A stretch of 64,000 nucleotides of DNA. Source: Prochilodus magdalenae (Eukaryota > Chordata > Actinopteri > Characiformes > Prochilodontidae). The notes under the pieces were generated by a model. The model did not search any database, had not been told where the DNA came from, and saw only the letters and a list, made by a program, of their open reading frames with translations. Position 1 is the stretch's first letter. The number at the start of each line of letters is the position of its first letter. The position numbers and the translations under genes were made by a program. The stretch spans positions 305,001 to 369,000 of the forward strand of contig JAMWET010003934.1 of NCBI GenBank assembly GCA_024036415.1, read 5' to 3'. Below, piece after piece: positions 12,051 through 26,100 of this stretch.

Positions 12051-13069
12051 TAATCATTTGCAGGTCACATGAGGTTGAACCTACTCACAAAGTAAAAGGG
12101 TTTAATATAGATACAAAGCTTTGGGACCCAAAAACCTGATTTTTCAACTTGTGGGCCATTAAGTGGGATTATTTTTGTGGAAGTGTTATGCATTTACATC
12201 GAACGCAGCCAAAACGCACAACAATGAGCCTCTGAGCAACTTTCTTGTTCACTATTAGAGCAAACCCCTAAGTCACAAGGTTGTTCCTAAGTATCCTAGC
12301 GTGCGATTTTTAAGGTGGTGTGATTGTTCCGTGGGGTCCTTGCTGCAGCCTGTAAATGGAGTCTTTGTCACAATATGGTGTTGATTTGAAAATGTAGGCC
12401 AGGAATCAAATGATTCATTCAAATGCTCTTTCGCCACCGCCTACAGAGACGAGCGCCGCTAGCACACCAGAGCCAACAAACAACTAAAAAAAACACATAC
12501 TGGCTATTCAACAAACACACCACACACCTCAATGAAATCCACTCACTGAGACCACTAATGGCGAAAAAGCTCTAATCCTGGCCCAACACCGCCGCTATTC
12601 TGAGTGTAGGTTTCCTTGCGGGACTCATTAGCTTCTTATCTCTGTGGACAGTCCAAGGTGTTACTGGGATACGCTAGAGGACAGATCTGCTATTTCAGTT
12701 CCTCCATGTGTAAACAAGCAGAGCTGGTGGTGGACTGTGGTTTACATGCACTCAAAAGTGTAATGGATGAAGAAACAACTTCGCCTGATCTGTGACTCTG
12801 ATAAGAATCTGGCTCCAGGCTATTAGAAGAACACTCTTGGGTCAGATGGTGACACAGTGGTTTGGACATGACCTGATTTCCAACAGGCACGAAGTTAAAG
12901 ATGAAACACGCCTTTAATATGAAAAGCAACATTATGTTTGTATTTCTGTCTTTTATACTTTGAAAATAACTGAAAAAGAAAAATAACAATGGTGGCTTTC
13001 TGTGTGATCAGTAACTAGTAATAGCCCCCTGTGGCAGGTGTCACAGCTTTCAAACTATTTTTGCAGCCA
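12051..13069. other. no recognisable feature
   Basis: Intergenic DNA; no gene-like frame or clear repeat seen. Confidence 0.5.
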
Positions 13070-13570
13070 GCTATTCTTTCATTTCTTGTTTGAGGGATTT
13101 TCGATCATTCTTTTGTGCCAAAGCCTTCAGATCGAGATGTGAGGACCCTAGGCCATCTTGTATGTGTGTCTTTTAAAGTCTATGCAAAGACTGCATTCAT
13201 TTTCAATGATGTTTAGGTTTGGGGACTTGCGCCTCTCAAGCATGGTGGAATTTAAGGTGTGTGTAGTATCATTAATCTGTTGTAGACGCCATCCTCATTT
13301 CATCTTCACCTTCATCTGATTTCATCTGATCATTGTTCTAGGGAATGTTCATCATGCCACTGGTTCAAACACAATCCATTTTAAATTTGCCTTATTAGCA
13401 ACAGTCCTCTCCTGAAGTCTTCTAGACCTTAACTTGACCTTGACTGTTCCTTTTAACTGCTGTTCCCTAATTACGTTACAAACAGCTACCTCAGTTCTTT
13501 TATAATACTTACAGTGGTAGACAGCTGCTGAGAGGAGCCCTAGGCAGCTGATAGTTGGGAGAATTTTTTG
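13070..13570. repeat. old dispersed DNA repeat (same family as 37480-38290)
   Basis: Diverged copy. 'gaggggattttcgatcattct'-like text and CAGCTGCTGAGAGGAGCCC match the intron 6 copy in order. Confidence 0.4.
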
Positions 13571-14099
13571 AAATAGATGTTGCTCTGACCACCACAGATA
13601 CTCCTAACTGCCATTTCTGAAGAATATGTCAGAAAGTGGACATTACGAGTTGGAAAGGAATCTTTTTATTACCTTTCCTTTATTTTGGTCATCAATTAAT
13701 TACCCCTGGACAAAGATAAGTAGAGCCTGTGGTTGTTGTGTGTTATGCTATTGGGAATGAAGCTAAAGGTTACCAGGAACAACAAATGATGTACAACAGC
13801 TGCAGACATGCAGAGTTTTAGTTCTCAGAAATCACAAAGCTTTCTCTAGGACTAGGAGTTTCCCAATGTCTATAATCCATTAGTCACAAATGATGTTACA
13901 TTTTTAGATATAATCACTTAACTGTTGTGAACTAATGTGAGTTCAAGATTGGCCTGTTCTTTTAAGTATTCATATTATTCATAGCATTCTTATGTACAGA
14001 TTATTATGCATATTTATGTAGATGAATGCATATGAAAACATACACACACAGATAAATCTGCTGTTTAAAGGACTGAAAGACCTTGGGCTAAGACTAATC

Positions 14100-14335
14100 T
14101 TCAGAGAATAAGAGAAACTAAAAGAGACTGAAAAAAAGTGTGTGATGAAAAACAGACAGAAGAAAGGATACAGAGAAAAGGGGAGCAAAGAAGAGTGGGA
14201 TGCAGAAAGAAGAATGAAAGAGAATAATATAGAAAATGCAAAAGAGAAAGAGGCATATAGGAAGAAAGAGATAATGACAGGCAAACAGAGAATGAGAGAG
14301 GAGGAAAACAGAAAGAGAGAGAGAGAGACAGAGTA
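14100..14335. repeat. purine-rich tract
   Basis: GAAAGAGA-rich plus strand. The pyrimidine-rich minus strand stays open and gives a Ser/Leu/Phe-rich peptide that is not a credible protein. Confidence 0.85.
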
Positions 14336-14399
14336 AGTATAGCTGAGTAAGAACCCTTGAATTGAATAACCTGTAGATCCGCTGTTAGCAGCATCACCT

Positions 14400-14790
14400 C
14401 CACCTAACATTTTTCATTTGCACAACACTGAGGAGGTGCTTTGGACCATTCCTTAGGATTCAGTAGGATTCCTGGGATGCCTTGCTTGCATTGCCTTCTT
14501 CAAGTCATATCACAGCATCTCAATAGAGTTATCATCAGGAGTCTGACTTGGTCATTCCAAAACCCCAACCTTTTTAAGCACATGTGAATCCCATACTTTC
14601 AGTCTTACCTCCTAACTGAAACACTGTTTGCCAGTTAGTTCTTGGAGATGTCATTAACACAGAGGTTCACTTACTTTTTCTAGCCTGCACTGTGGATGTT
14701 ACTCAGTGTGCTGAATAAGAGACATGAAAAGTACAACTGTGTGATATTAGTTTAATTAGAATGTGTTTGTCTAAACTGGTGACTTTGATA
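14400..14790. repeat. DNA-transposon-like remnant
   Basis: 'gccttcttcaagtcatatca' with 'tctgacttggtcattccaaa' and 'gacatgaaaagtacaactgtgtgatattag' are phrases of fish Tc1-type copies read on the opposite strand. Too decayed for family assignment. Confidence 0.4.
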
Positions 14791-14866
14791 ACAACCAGAA
14801 CTGATTATATTAGTAAGGAATCCTTGCGATTCTAAAGGGTTCACTTTTCCTCCAGCTGTAGAAAGA

Positions 14867-14935
14867 ACTGAGAGAAGAAAGAAGAAAGGAAAAGGGCAGA
14901 AAAAAAGAAAGAGAGGAAGTATGATGAGAGAGAGG

Positions 14936-14980
<45 letters not shown>

Positions 14981-14992
14981 GGGGAGAGGGAG
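14867..14992. repeat. (GA)n tract
   Basis: Pure AG run at about 14936-14976 within a purine-rich stretch. Confidence 0.95.
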
Positions 14993-15097
14993 ACACTGTG
15001 TCAGCTGTAGGAAAAAAGCATGTGTTTCTTGGAAGAGATGAAAGATCATCATTCTGTCCAAAAACGCTTTGTGTCAGCGAACACCTGCCTCAGGTCC

Positions 15098-15105
15098 CTC
15101 TCTCT

Positions 15106-15174
<69 letters not shown>

Positions 15175-15252
15175 GGATCCCTCTCACTTGAGGCTCTCGG
15201 GGGGAAGATCAGTTCTCTCCTCTCCACTCTCTCTCTCTCTCTCTCTCTCTGT
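15098..15252. repeat. (CT)n tract
   Basis: About 30 CT units at 15110-15171 and a second run at 15229-15250. It is complementary to the GA tract 130 bp upstream. Confidence 0.95.
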
Positions 15253-15435
15253 GTGTCTGTGTGAAGGCAGAGATTAGCTGTGTAACGTGGCTATGCTAAC
15301 ACACCGAAACATTAGGAGCTATTAATAACAGCCCACTGCAGAGCAAAGGAATACCTCTCTCTCCGTTACCATGGCGCCCAGAGCTGATGACATCAGAAAG
15401 CAGTGTGTGAAGATGAAAGCAAGGGGATTCTGAGA

Positions 15436-15437
15436 GT

Positions 15438-15491
<54 letters not shown>

Positions 15492-15508
15492 CAGAGAGAG
15501 AGAGGGAG
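15436..15508. repeat. (GA)n tract
   Basis: AGAGAGAAAGAGAG run, again complementary to the CT tract at 15.1 kb. Confidence 0.95.
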
Positions 15509-15609
15509 TCACAGAGTAAACATAAAAAAACCTAAAAAAACTAAACTTAACAGTGATATTAATATGAGCTATAATTATGATGAAACCCATTTTAAAAACC
15601 ACTGATCAG

Positions 15610-17070
15610 ACATACCCGAGATCTGTGTGGGCGTGACTAATGAGCAGCTTGATTGACAGCTCTTTGTTCAACATTCCTAGCCTGCTCTGCCACATATGCA
15701 GAACTAAAATCATCATCCAGCTTATATGTGATGATAGCTGTACAAAAAAAACACAGACAGACAAATGTTTCAGATGGACATATGGACAAACAAACAAACA
15801 GAAGGACAAATCAACATGCAGGGAATGGTCAGACAAATTCCTAACATGTGAATCAAAGAGCAGACAATGACTGCGTGACTAAACAAATAATCGAGTGACA
15901 AGCATCTGCAGACAGGTGGGCTATTCGCTAAGCTTCTTTATGTATTGTGTGGGCGGGGAAAGGAAAGTCAGCCCTGTGATTGGCTAGAAAATGGCTACAG
16001 AAGCATTACCCATAATTAAAACCACCAAATAAGAGAGAAATATGAAGAAATACAGCAGATATTTATTAAGACCTTAGGGAGTTTTTTTAAATGACACATT
16101 TTGTACATGTATGTTGTGGATCCAGAAGAACAAGAATAACTTTATATGGCATTTTATACACATTTAAATACACTATTTCTATTTATCCAGTTGAAGTTAA
16201 ATAAGGATTTTCCTCTGTTAGGTTAACTGTGCATTAAACAGCGCGGAAGTGTGTTCTCTTTAGAGGACGTGATATTTATTTTAGGCTAGAAAATTAACCA
16301 AACATGTCATTTGACCAGAATGGTCTTAACTTGTGCATAAGGCTGTATGTAATTGGAGAAATGTGCGTATAGATCCATATACTGCAACACTAACATTATA
16401 TTTCCATCAGTGCATTAGACTGTGAGAGTGAAAGCATTACTGTCTCAATAGTGCAAAGTGCCATTGATTGAGCAGATCAATACTGATTACAGCTAACTGA
16501 ATCAGTGGGGAACAAATGGAAAGGCTAATGCGTGTTGTCCTCTACATCTGCTTTAAGAGCCCAATAAACTTCTCTGCACTGCATTTAGCGAAGCTACAAC
16601 AGCCTACTACAGATTTACAGTCAACACACTGCTCATGTTAATGTAGAAGTATGTCTATTTTAGTGCTTCATCACCCATTACCCCAACGCTAAAATAGACA
16701 TCAGACATCAAACACTGACTGACAGGGTACGGAGAAATATCATATCACTTCAAATGAATGCAACTAATTTGCATTTCATGCTGCCAATCATTAAAAGCAG
16801 CATGAACACATGAAACAGAAGAGTGATATTTCACTGCAGGCCTGTATGTCACCAGTAGCCTACCAGTTCTGTTTATTAGAGTCACCAGATTTATAAGTGG
16901 AAAACTCCATCACAGCAGACAAAAGCAGAGGTTAAATATGATATATGTAAAATGTCACAAGGCGAATTAGCCTCATACAGTGATCCGAGCCATGTTCAGG
17001 TCACTTAACCTAACCTCAGGTTTGGCCTTTAAAACAGTAGGCTTGTCACATCTAGTGTATTATTAATAGG
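15610..17070. other. no recognisable feature
   Basis: Intergenic DNA. An (ACAA)n-like stretch near 15770-15800 is the only visible repeat. Confidence 0.5.
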
Positions 17071-17076
17071 AAATGT

Positions 17077-17109
<33 letters not shown>

Positions 17110-17112
17110 TTT
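17077..17112. repeat. (CT)n microsatellite
   Basis: CTCTCTCT run with two TT interruptions. Confidence 0.9.
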
Positions 17113-17319
17113 TGTCTGATTTATTCTTGTTTCGCTTGCTCCCTTGGTCTCCCTCGCTTTCTTTTCTGCTTCTCTTACAGTGTGATTACAGTGTGATGTA
17201 TGTGTGTTGTGCGGTTTCATCAGTGTTGTGGCACGGCTGTATGTGTTATTTGTGTCTAACACCCTTGGCTGTTTATTCTATAGTACATATTAGGCATGCC
17301 AGATGCTTTTCTGCATTTA

Positions 17320-17322
17320 CAC

Positions 17323-17353
<31 letters not shown>

Positions 17354-17378
17354 TACACACACACACACACACACACAT
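17320..17378. repeat. (CA)n microsatellite
   Basis: ACACAC run with CCC and TAC interruptions. The threonine/histidine-rich frames over it are not genes. Confidence 0.95.
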
Positions 17379-17399
17379 TCTTATATCCTCCTGTTATGA

Positions 17400-18650
17400 A
17401 ACATTAAATGTAACACCTGCAGTCACTGTAGTAAATATGTTATATATCGAGGTTTCCTCATTGATTGTACTAACTAGGCCGAATCGGTAAAGATGTTGGT
17501 GTGTTTTACCTGTAAGTAACATAACTTCCCCATCTCATGGGTACAACTCACATCATGCAGAAATGACAGAAAAGAAGTTTGAGTTTAATTTGTAATGCAG
17601 TGCATGTAATGCAGTTCCATATGAATTCTATATCAAATCAAATCATCGCGACCCTGGCAAGCTAACCCACATACCTCCACACAACGACCCCTCTCCCACG
17701 CTTGGTCAATTATGGTAGTTGCGTTGCTTTTACAGGTGTCCATGAGAGTGGACACTGTGCAGCTTCAGTTGCATAAGGAAGTGACATCAAAGTTAGCAAG
17801 CTGGCCAGTCATAATAAGTTATCTTTATGTTTAGTGGTAATGAATGCAATGTCACTTGTAAAACTTCACATATATATACACTGCCTGCAAACTCTAGTGT
17901 GACTGGGCCTTAATTCACAAAACTGGCTCTGCACATTTCAACAGCTGCTCTTACCAGATTGTTGCAGTATCTGTTCATATGAGAGATCATGTATAAAAAA
18001 GGAATAGTACAAGAACTAATGTGTGTGCAATTATAACCCACATTTCACCACAAATAAAGCATTGTACAGGTTGTTAAAATATTACCCTCAAAATCCAAAT
18101 TTGAACATGTGCAGCTTTGATGAATAAAAGCCCTTGTGTCTAAATATAGCTGTCCTGCTCTGGCCAATTTCTGTGGTCTATTCATAACTCTTCATATTGT
18201 TAGCAGGAGTGCTATGCCTCTGTCTGTAAGAAAGCCATGTGAGCATAAGCTGATCAGCATTAAGAACTTCTTATTCACACAGTGACAGTTACAGTCCTTC
18301 AGTCTGTGCCACAGTTCTGCTCTGACAGACCTCCTGTCTTAATCACTGTAGTGTTTTCCTGCTTTGACCTCAACTGAACCAACTCATAGACCACTACTAA
18401 GGTGGTCAAAGTACCTTAAAAATAAAACATATGAAAACAAAGGTCCACAAGGCGGCAACAGACAAAATCCTGGTGTTGAAATATTAATATATTAGCTGAT
18501 AAATCTGTAATCAAAAAGCACACATAGTGGTTTAAAAACGATACAGACTTTTCAGAAAGTCTGTCAACTGAAATGTCAGCAGTTCTGTCTTTATGCTGGC
18601 TAAATTTAACTTTTTGACCTAAATGCCGAAGAATAAACGTATTATATATG
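17400..18650. other. no recognisable feature
   Basis: Intergenic DNA; nothing gene-like. Confidence 0.5.
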
Positions 18651-18654
18651 GAAT

Positions 18655-19075
18655 AAAGAAGAAACTCATCTCATCTGTGATGGTGGTGCTAGCATCAGGG
18701 TTTGGGCCTATTTCACTAAATCTGGCCCGGGACGGATTGCCATCATTGATGAACAATTCATTATTGTTTCAAAGGAAAATGTCAAGACATCTGTAAGTGA
18801 GCTGAATCTCAAGAGAACACGGGTCATGGGCCGTAAGCACACAAGTCATTTAAAATATGATTAAAAAAGAACGAAGCTAATGTTTTGGAATGGTCAAGTT
18901 CAACTTCTGATCTTAAGCCAATAGAAATGTTGTGTAAGGACTCGAAGTGTCCAGTTTATATGTGGAGATCCACCAACATCCCTCTGTTAAAGCTGTTCTG
19001 TTCAGAGGAACGGGCTAAAAGTCCTCCTAGCTGAGTTTAGTTGCAAGTTTAGGGGGTCACACCAGTTACTAAAAG
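18655..19075 (+). mobile_element. Tc1-like transposon remnant (family B), C-terminal half
   Basis: The plus strand encodes, with stops and gaps, GPGRIAIIDEQ, KENVKTSVSELNLKRTRVM and the DNA-level equivalent of the NPIEMLW region ('aagccaatagaaatgttgtg'). It then matches the usual 3' end (GGGGGTCACACCAGTTACT). The N-terminal half is missing. Same family as 60204-60650. Confidence 0.75.
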
Positions 19076-19908
19076 CCCCCCAAAAAATAACTGATTTATA
19101 ATAATTAAACATAATATGTTTGTTGCCTTCATGACATAGATGAATTCTGCCATTCACTTACAGTAATAAGCTAATAAGAGGTTATTCTTTTATATAACAA
19201 CTAGCAACTTAAAGCATCTATGACGTATAAATAATACGAATATATTTCCCAATGTTTAAATAATATTTTAAATATTAAACATTAATACAAAATATAAAAA
19301 CAACATATATGTCAAACTGACATGACATACACATACATATATGATGCAAGCTTCCAGTAAATAAGGCAGGGTAAAAGGCAATGAAACACAAGGTGGGTTG
19401 CAAATGCTTTTTTATTAGCAAAATAAGAGACATGAGTGTACAAATGTTTTCACACAGGGAGAACACACAGACAGTGGTGGCAGTAATAATATTAATCATC
19501 GTAATCATCACCGTCATCATTCTGAACATAGCCCATGAAGGCCTTTGCAGGTCCTTTGCAGTGTCTCTGTGCATGCAGTGTCTCTGAGTGTGTGAGATGG
19601 CGGCTAGCTGTGGCCGCTGGGGTGGAGAAGTACACACACACCAACACACACACACTTGTCAAATCTCTTGGCGTTTGTCAGTAACACACTCCTCTCTAGC
19701 ACTGTGGGCTGTCCTTTTTCTCCTTTTTGTTGCCATGGAGACATGGAGCTTGGGACGATCACTATTTCCAACATGAGACACACACACACACAAGAATGTA
19801 CACTTCATGTATTTTCACACACACACACACACACAAACACAGAGTCTATTCATTTCTTTCATCTGTTGTTCACAAACATGCAACGGCTCTTGCTCATTTA
19901 CACACAAA
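19076..19908. other. AT-rich flank with short CA tracts
   Basis: CA microsatellites at 19634-19655, 19779-19793 and 19818-19835. 'gagtctattcatttctttca' occurs at 19841 and again at 20011, a direct duplication straddling the array's left edge. Confidence 0.6.
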
Positions 19909-22900
19909 CATACAGTCAAACACCGGCTCATACAGTCACACACACACACAAACCCTCAAACACGTTCATGTCATACATTCACCCTCACATACATCACACA
20001 ACTGCACAGCGAGTCTATTCATTTCTTTCAACTGTTGTCTCACAAACAGTCAAACCAAACTTGCGCATACAGTCACATACCCAAACACCGGGATCATCAG
20101 TCAAACCCTCTCGCGTACAGTCAAACACCGGCTCATACAGTCAAACCCTCTCGCGTACAGTCAAACCCTCTCGCGTACAGTCAAACACCAGCTCACATAC
20201 AGTCAAACCCTCACATATACAGTCAAACCCTCTCGCGTACAGTCAAACACCAGCTCACATACAGTCAAACCCTCACATATACAGTCAAACCCTCTCGCAT
20301 ACAGTCAAACACCGGCTCACATACAGTCAAACCCTCACATATACAGTCCAAACACAGTCATACAGTCAAACCCTCACACAGTCAGCAACACACATACATA
20401 CAGTCAAACACCTCTTCACATACAGTCAAAAACCTACTCACTACATACAGTCAAAACCTCTCAGTCATACAGTCACAACATCACCACCTCACATACAGTC
20501 AAACCCTCTCACATACAGTCAAACCCACATACATTCACATACAGTCAACAACAGTCAACTTACTACATACAGTCAAACCCCTCACATACATTACAGTTCA
20601 AACACACTACATACAGTCAAAAACCCTGCTCACATACAGTCAAAAACCCTCTCATGACAGTCAAACCCGGCTCACATACAGTCAAACCCTCTCACATACA
20701 CTCAAACACAGCTTACATACAGTCAAAACCTCCTCACATACATTCAAACACAAACCTTCAAACCCTCTACATACAGTCAAACACACTTACATACAGTCAA
20801 ACCCTCTCACATACATTCAAACCCTCTCACATACAGTCAAACCCTCTCACATACAGTCAAACCCTCTCACATACAGTCAAACACAAGCTCATACAGTCAA
20901 ACACCAGCTCACATACAGTCAAACCCTCTCGCGTACAGTCAAACACCGGCTCACATACAGTCAAACCCTCTCGCGTACAGTCAAACACCGGCTCACATAC
21001 AGTCAAACCCTCACATATACAGTCAAACCCTCTCGCGTACAGTCAAACACCGGCTCATACAGTCAAACCCTCACATATACAGTCAAACCCTCACATATAC
21101 AGTCAAACCCTCTCGCGTACAGTCAAACACTGGCTCACATACAGTCAAACCCTCTCGCATACAGTCAAACACCGGCTCATACAGTCAAACCCTCTCGCGT
21201 ACATTCAAACCCTCGCACATACAGTCAAACCCTCACATATACAGTCAAAACCTCTCACATACATTGAAACCCTCACATATACAGTCAAACCCTCTCACAT
21301 ACAGTCAAACCCTCACACATACAGTCAAAACCTCTCACATACAGTCAAACCCTCTCACATACAGTCAAACCCTCTCACATACAGTCAAACCCTCTCACAT
21401 ACAGTCAAACCCTCACACATACAGTCAAACCCTCTCACATACATTCAAACTCTTTCACATACAGTCAAACCCTCTCACATACAGTCAAACCCTCACACAT
21501 ACAGTCAAACCCTCTCACATACAGTCAAACCCTCTCACATACAGTCAAACCCTCACACATACAGTCAAACACACTTACATACAGTCAAACACACTCACAT
21601 ACAGTCCTCTCACATACAGTCAAACCAACACATACAGTCAAACACCAGTCATTACCTCAAACCCTCACATACAGTCAAACCTCACTTACATACAGTCAAA
21701 CCCTCACACATACAGTCAAAAACACTAACATACAGTCAAACCCTCACACATACAGTCAACCCTCTCACATACAGTCTCAAACACATACATTCAAAACCTC
21801 TCACATACAGTCAAAAACCTCTCACATACAGTCAAACCTCTCACATACAGTCAACTCTCTCATACAGTCAAACCCTCATCACAACAGTCAAACACCAGCT
21901 CACATACAGTCAAACCCTCTCGCATACAGTCAAAACACATTACAGTCAAACTCCAAGGTTCACATACAGTCAAACACCACTACTCAAACCCTCTCATACA
22001 TTCAAACACCAGCTCATACAGTCAAACACACTTACATACAGTCAAACCCTCTCACATACATTCAAACACACTTACATACAGTCAAACACCGGCTCATACA
22101 GTCAAACCCTCTCACATACATTCAAACACCAGCTCATACAGTCAAACCCTCTCACATACAGTCAAACCCTCTCACATACAGTCAAACACACTTACATACA
22201 GTCAAACCCTCTCACATACAGTCAAACCCTCTCACATACAGTCAAACCCTCTCACATACAGTCAAACACACTTACATACAGTCAAACCCTCTCACATACA
22301 GTCAAACACCAGCTCATACAGTCAAACACCAGCTCATACAGTCAAACCCTCTCACATACAGTCAAACACACTTACATACAGTCAAACCCTCTCACATACA
22401 GTCAAACACACTTACATACAGTCAAACCCTCTCACATACAGTCAAACACACTTACATACAGTCAAACCCTCTCACATACAGTCAAACACACTTACATACA
22501 GTCAAACCCTCTCACATACAGTCAAACACACTTACATACAGTCAAACCCTCTCACATACAGTCAAACCCTCTCACATACAGTCAAACCCTCTCACATACA
22601 GTCAAACCCTCTCACATACAGTCAAACACACTTACATACAGTCAAACCCTCTCACATACAGTCAAACACCAGCTCATACAGTCAAACACCAGCTCATACA
22701 GTCAAACACACTTACATACAGTCAAACCCTCTCACATACAGTCAAACCCTCTCACATACAGTCAAACCCTCTCACATACAGTCAAACCCTCTCACATACA
22801 GTCAAACACACTTACATACAGTCAAACCCTCTCACATACAGTCAAACACACTTACATACAGTCAAACACCAGCTCATACAGTCAAACCCTCTCACATACA

Positions 22901-25900
22901 GTCAAACCCTCTCACATACAGTCAAACCCTCTCACATACAGTCAAACACACTTACATACAGTCAAACCCTCTCACATACAGTCAAACACACTTACATACA
23001 GTCAAACCCTCTCACATACAGTCAAACCCTCTCACATACAGTCAAACACACTTACATACAGTCAAACCCTCTCACATACAGTCAAACCCTCTCACATACA
23101 GTCAAACACACTTACATACAGTCAAACCCTCTCACATACAGTCAAACACACTTACATACAGTCAAACCCTCTCACATACAGTCAAACACACTTACATACA
23201 GTCAAACCCTCTCACATACAGTCAAACCCTCTCACATACAGTCAAACACACTTACATACAGTCAAACCCTCTCACATACAGTCAAACCCTCTCACATACA
23301 GTCAAACACACTTACATACAGTCAAAAACTCTCACATACATTGAAACCCTCACATATACAGTCAAAACCTCACATACATTCAAACACCGGCTCATACAGT
23401 CAAACCCTCTCACATACATTCAAACACACTTACATACAGTCAAACCCTCTCACATACAGTCAAACCCTCTCACATACAGTCAAACACACTTACATACAGT
23501 CAAACCCTCTCACATACAGTCAAACCCTCTCACATACAGTCAAACACCAGCTCATACAGTCAAACCCTCTCACATACAGTCAAACCCTCTCACATACAGT
23601 CAAACCCTCACACCTACATTCAAACCCTCTCACATACAGTCAAACACACTTACATACAGTCAAACCCTCTCACATACAGTCAAACCCTCTCACATACAGT
23701 CAAACACTGGCTCACATACAGTCAAACCCTCTCACATACAGTCAAACCCTCTCACATACAGTCAAACCCTCTCACATACAGTCAAACCCTCTCACATACA
23801 GTCAAACCCTCTCACATACAGTCAAACCCTCTCACATACAGTCAAACACCAGCTCATACAGTCAAACCCTCTCACATACAGTCAAACCCTCTCACATACA
23901 GTCAAACACACTTACATACAGTCAAACCCTCTCACATACAGTCAAACACACTTACATACAGTCAAACCCTCTCACATACATTCAAACCCTCTCACATACA
24001 GTCAAACACACTTACATACAGTCAAACCCTCTCACATACAGTCAAACACACTTACATACAGTCAAACCCTCTCACATACAGTCAAACCCTCTCACATAAA
24101 GTCAAACACCCTTACATACAGTTAAACCCTCTCACATACCGTCAAACCCTCACACATACAGTCAAACACTCTGACATACATTCAAACCCTCTCACATACA
24201 GTCAAACCCTCTCACATACAGTCAAAACCTCTCACATACAGTCAAAACACAACTTACATACAGTCAAACCCTCTCACATACAGTCAAAAACCCTCTCACT
24301 ACAGTCACACACGCAGCTCACATACAGTCAAACACCAGCTCATACAGTCAAACCCTCTCACATACAGTCAAACCCTCTCACATACAGTCAAACCCTCACA
24401 CCTACATTCAAACACCGGCTCATACAGTCAAACCCTCTCACATACAGTCAAACCCTCTCACATACAGTCAAACACACTTACATACATTCAAACACACTTA
24501 CCTACAGTCAAACACCAGCTCATACAGTCAAACCCTCTCACATACAGTCAAACACACTTACATACAGTCAAACCCTCTCACATACAGTCAAACCCTCTCA
24601 CATACATTCAAACACACAGCTCATACAGTCAAACCCTCTCACATACCTCTCTTACATACAGTCAAACCCTCTCACATACAGTCAAACACCAGCTCATACA
24701 GTCAAACCCTCTCACATACAGTCAAACCCTCTCACATACAGTCAAACCCTCTCACATACAGTCAAACACACTTACATACAGTCAAACCCTCTCACATACA
24801 TTCAAACCCTCTCACATACAGTCATAAGACCAAGCACATATACATTCAAACCCTCTCACATACAGTCAAACCCTCTCACATACAGTCAAACCACTTATCA
24901 TACAGTCAAACCCTCCTCACATACAGTCAAAACACATTAGCTCATACAGTCAAACCCGCTCTTCTCTACATAGCAAGTCAAACCCTCTCACATACAGTCA
25001 AACACCACTTACACACAGCTCCAAACAAACGCCTCTCACATACAGTCAACACACTTACCATACAGTCAAAACCCTCTCACATACAGTCAAACACACTAAC
25101 ATACAGTCAAACACTCTCTCATAACAGTCAAACACTCTCTCACATACATTCAAACCCTCTCACAAACAGTCAAACACACTTACATACAGTCAAACCCTCT
25201 TCACATTACAGTCAAACACACTTAACATACAGTCAAAACCCTCTCAATACAGTCAAACATCACTTACATACATTACAGCATCAATACAGTCAAAATCCTG
25301 CACATACAGTCAAACCACATTACATGCAGTCAAACCCTCTCACATACAGTCAACACAGCTCATACAGTCAACCCTATCACATACAGTCAAAACCCTCCAC
25401 ACCACCCTCTTCACATAAGTCAAAACCCCTCTCACAATACAGTCAAACACACTACATACCTCAAACCATCTCACCATACAGTCAAACACACTTTTACATA
25501 CAGTCAAACCCTCTCCACATACAGTCAAAACACACATACAACACTCACATAAAGTCAAAACACTTACAACAGTCAAAACACCAGCTCATGGAGTCAAACA
25601 CCATACTCATTACAGTCAAACACACTTACATACAGTCAAACACCCAGCTCACACACGTCAAAACACACTTGCATACAGTCAAGCTCACATTGACTCAAAC
25701 AGCAGCATCTACAGTCAAACCTTCTTCACATACAGTCAGACACACTTCACATCCAGTCAAACCCTCTCACAATACAGTCAAACCCCTCTCACTGATACAG
25801 TCAAACACATCTGTCTTACGATACAGTTCAAACAGCCATGTGCTCACAACTCTTCACAAGTAGGAGAATACTACACAGCCTCGCAAATCACATCTAGTGC

Positions 25901-26100
25901 AAATCGCCCTCTCAACATACAGTCAAACACACTTTACATACAGATCAAAACCCTCTCAGCTGGATACAGTGCAAACCCTCTTCAACATACATCATACAAC
26001 ATCTCTCACAGTCTGCCTCAGTCACAACACACACTTACTATAAAGTCAAACCTCTCGCACTACAGTCGCAAACACAATTTACATACAGTCAAACCCTCTC
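19909..26100 (+). repeat. large 20-bp minisatellite (CAGTCAAAC core), left block
   Basis: The 20-bp monomer is ACAGTCAAAC plus a variable ten bases: CCTCTCACAT (type A), ACACTTACAT (B), ACCAGCTCAT or ACCGGCTCAT (C), CCTCTCGCGT (D), and an 18-bp form with CCTCACATAT. Types D and C dominate 20.1-21.2 kb; A and B dominate 21.3-24.1 kb, where monomers run without indels for over 1.3 kb (22021-23340). Indels become frequent after 24.2 kb and severe after 25 kb. The forward frames stay open because the unit has no stop, giving readings of up to 1205 codons that should not be annotated as protein. Confidence 0.97.

Noticed and set aside
13979..15277. Ser/Leu-rich frames over GA/CT tracts
   Set aside because: Low-complexity translation of microsatellites.
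19656..23344. Very long plus-strand open frames (up to 1205 codons) of HTVKPSHIQSN-type repeats
   Set aside because: The 20-bp monomer has no stop in any forward frame, so all three frames read through. No start context, splice sites or domain support a protein.
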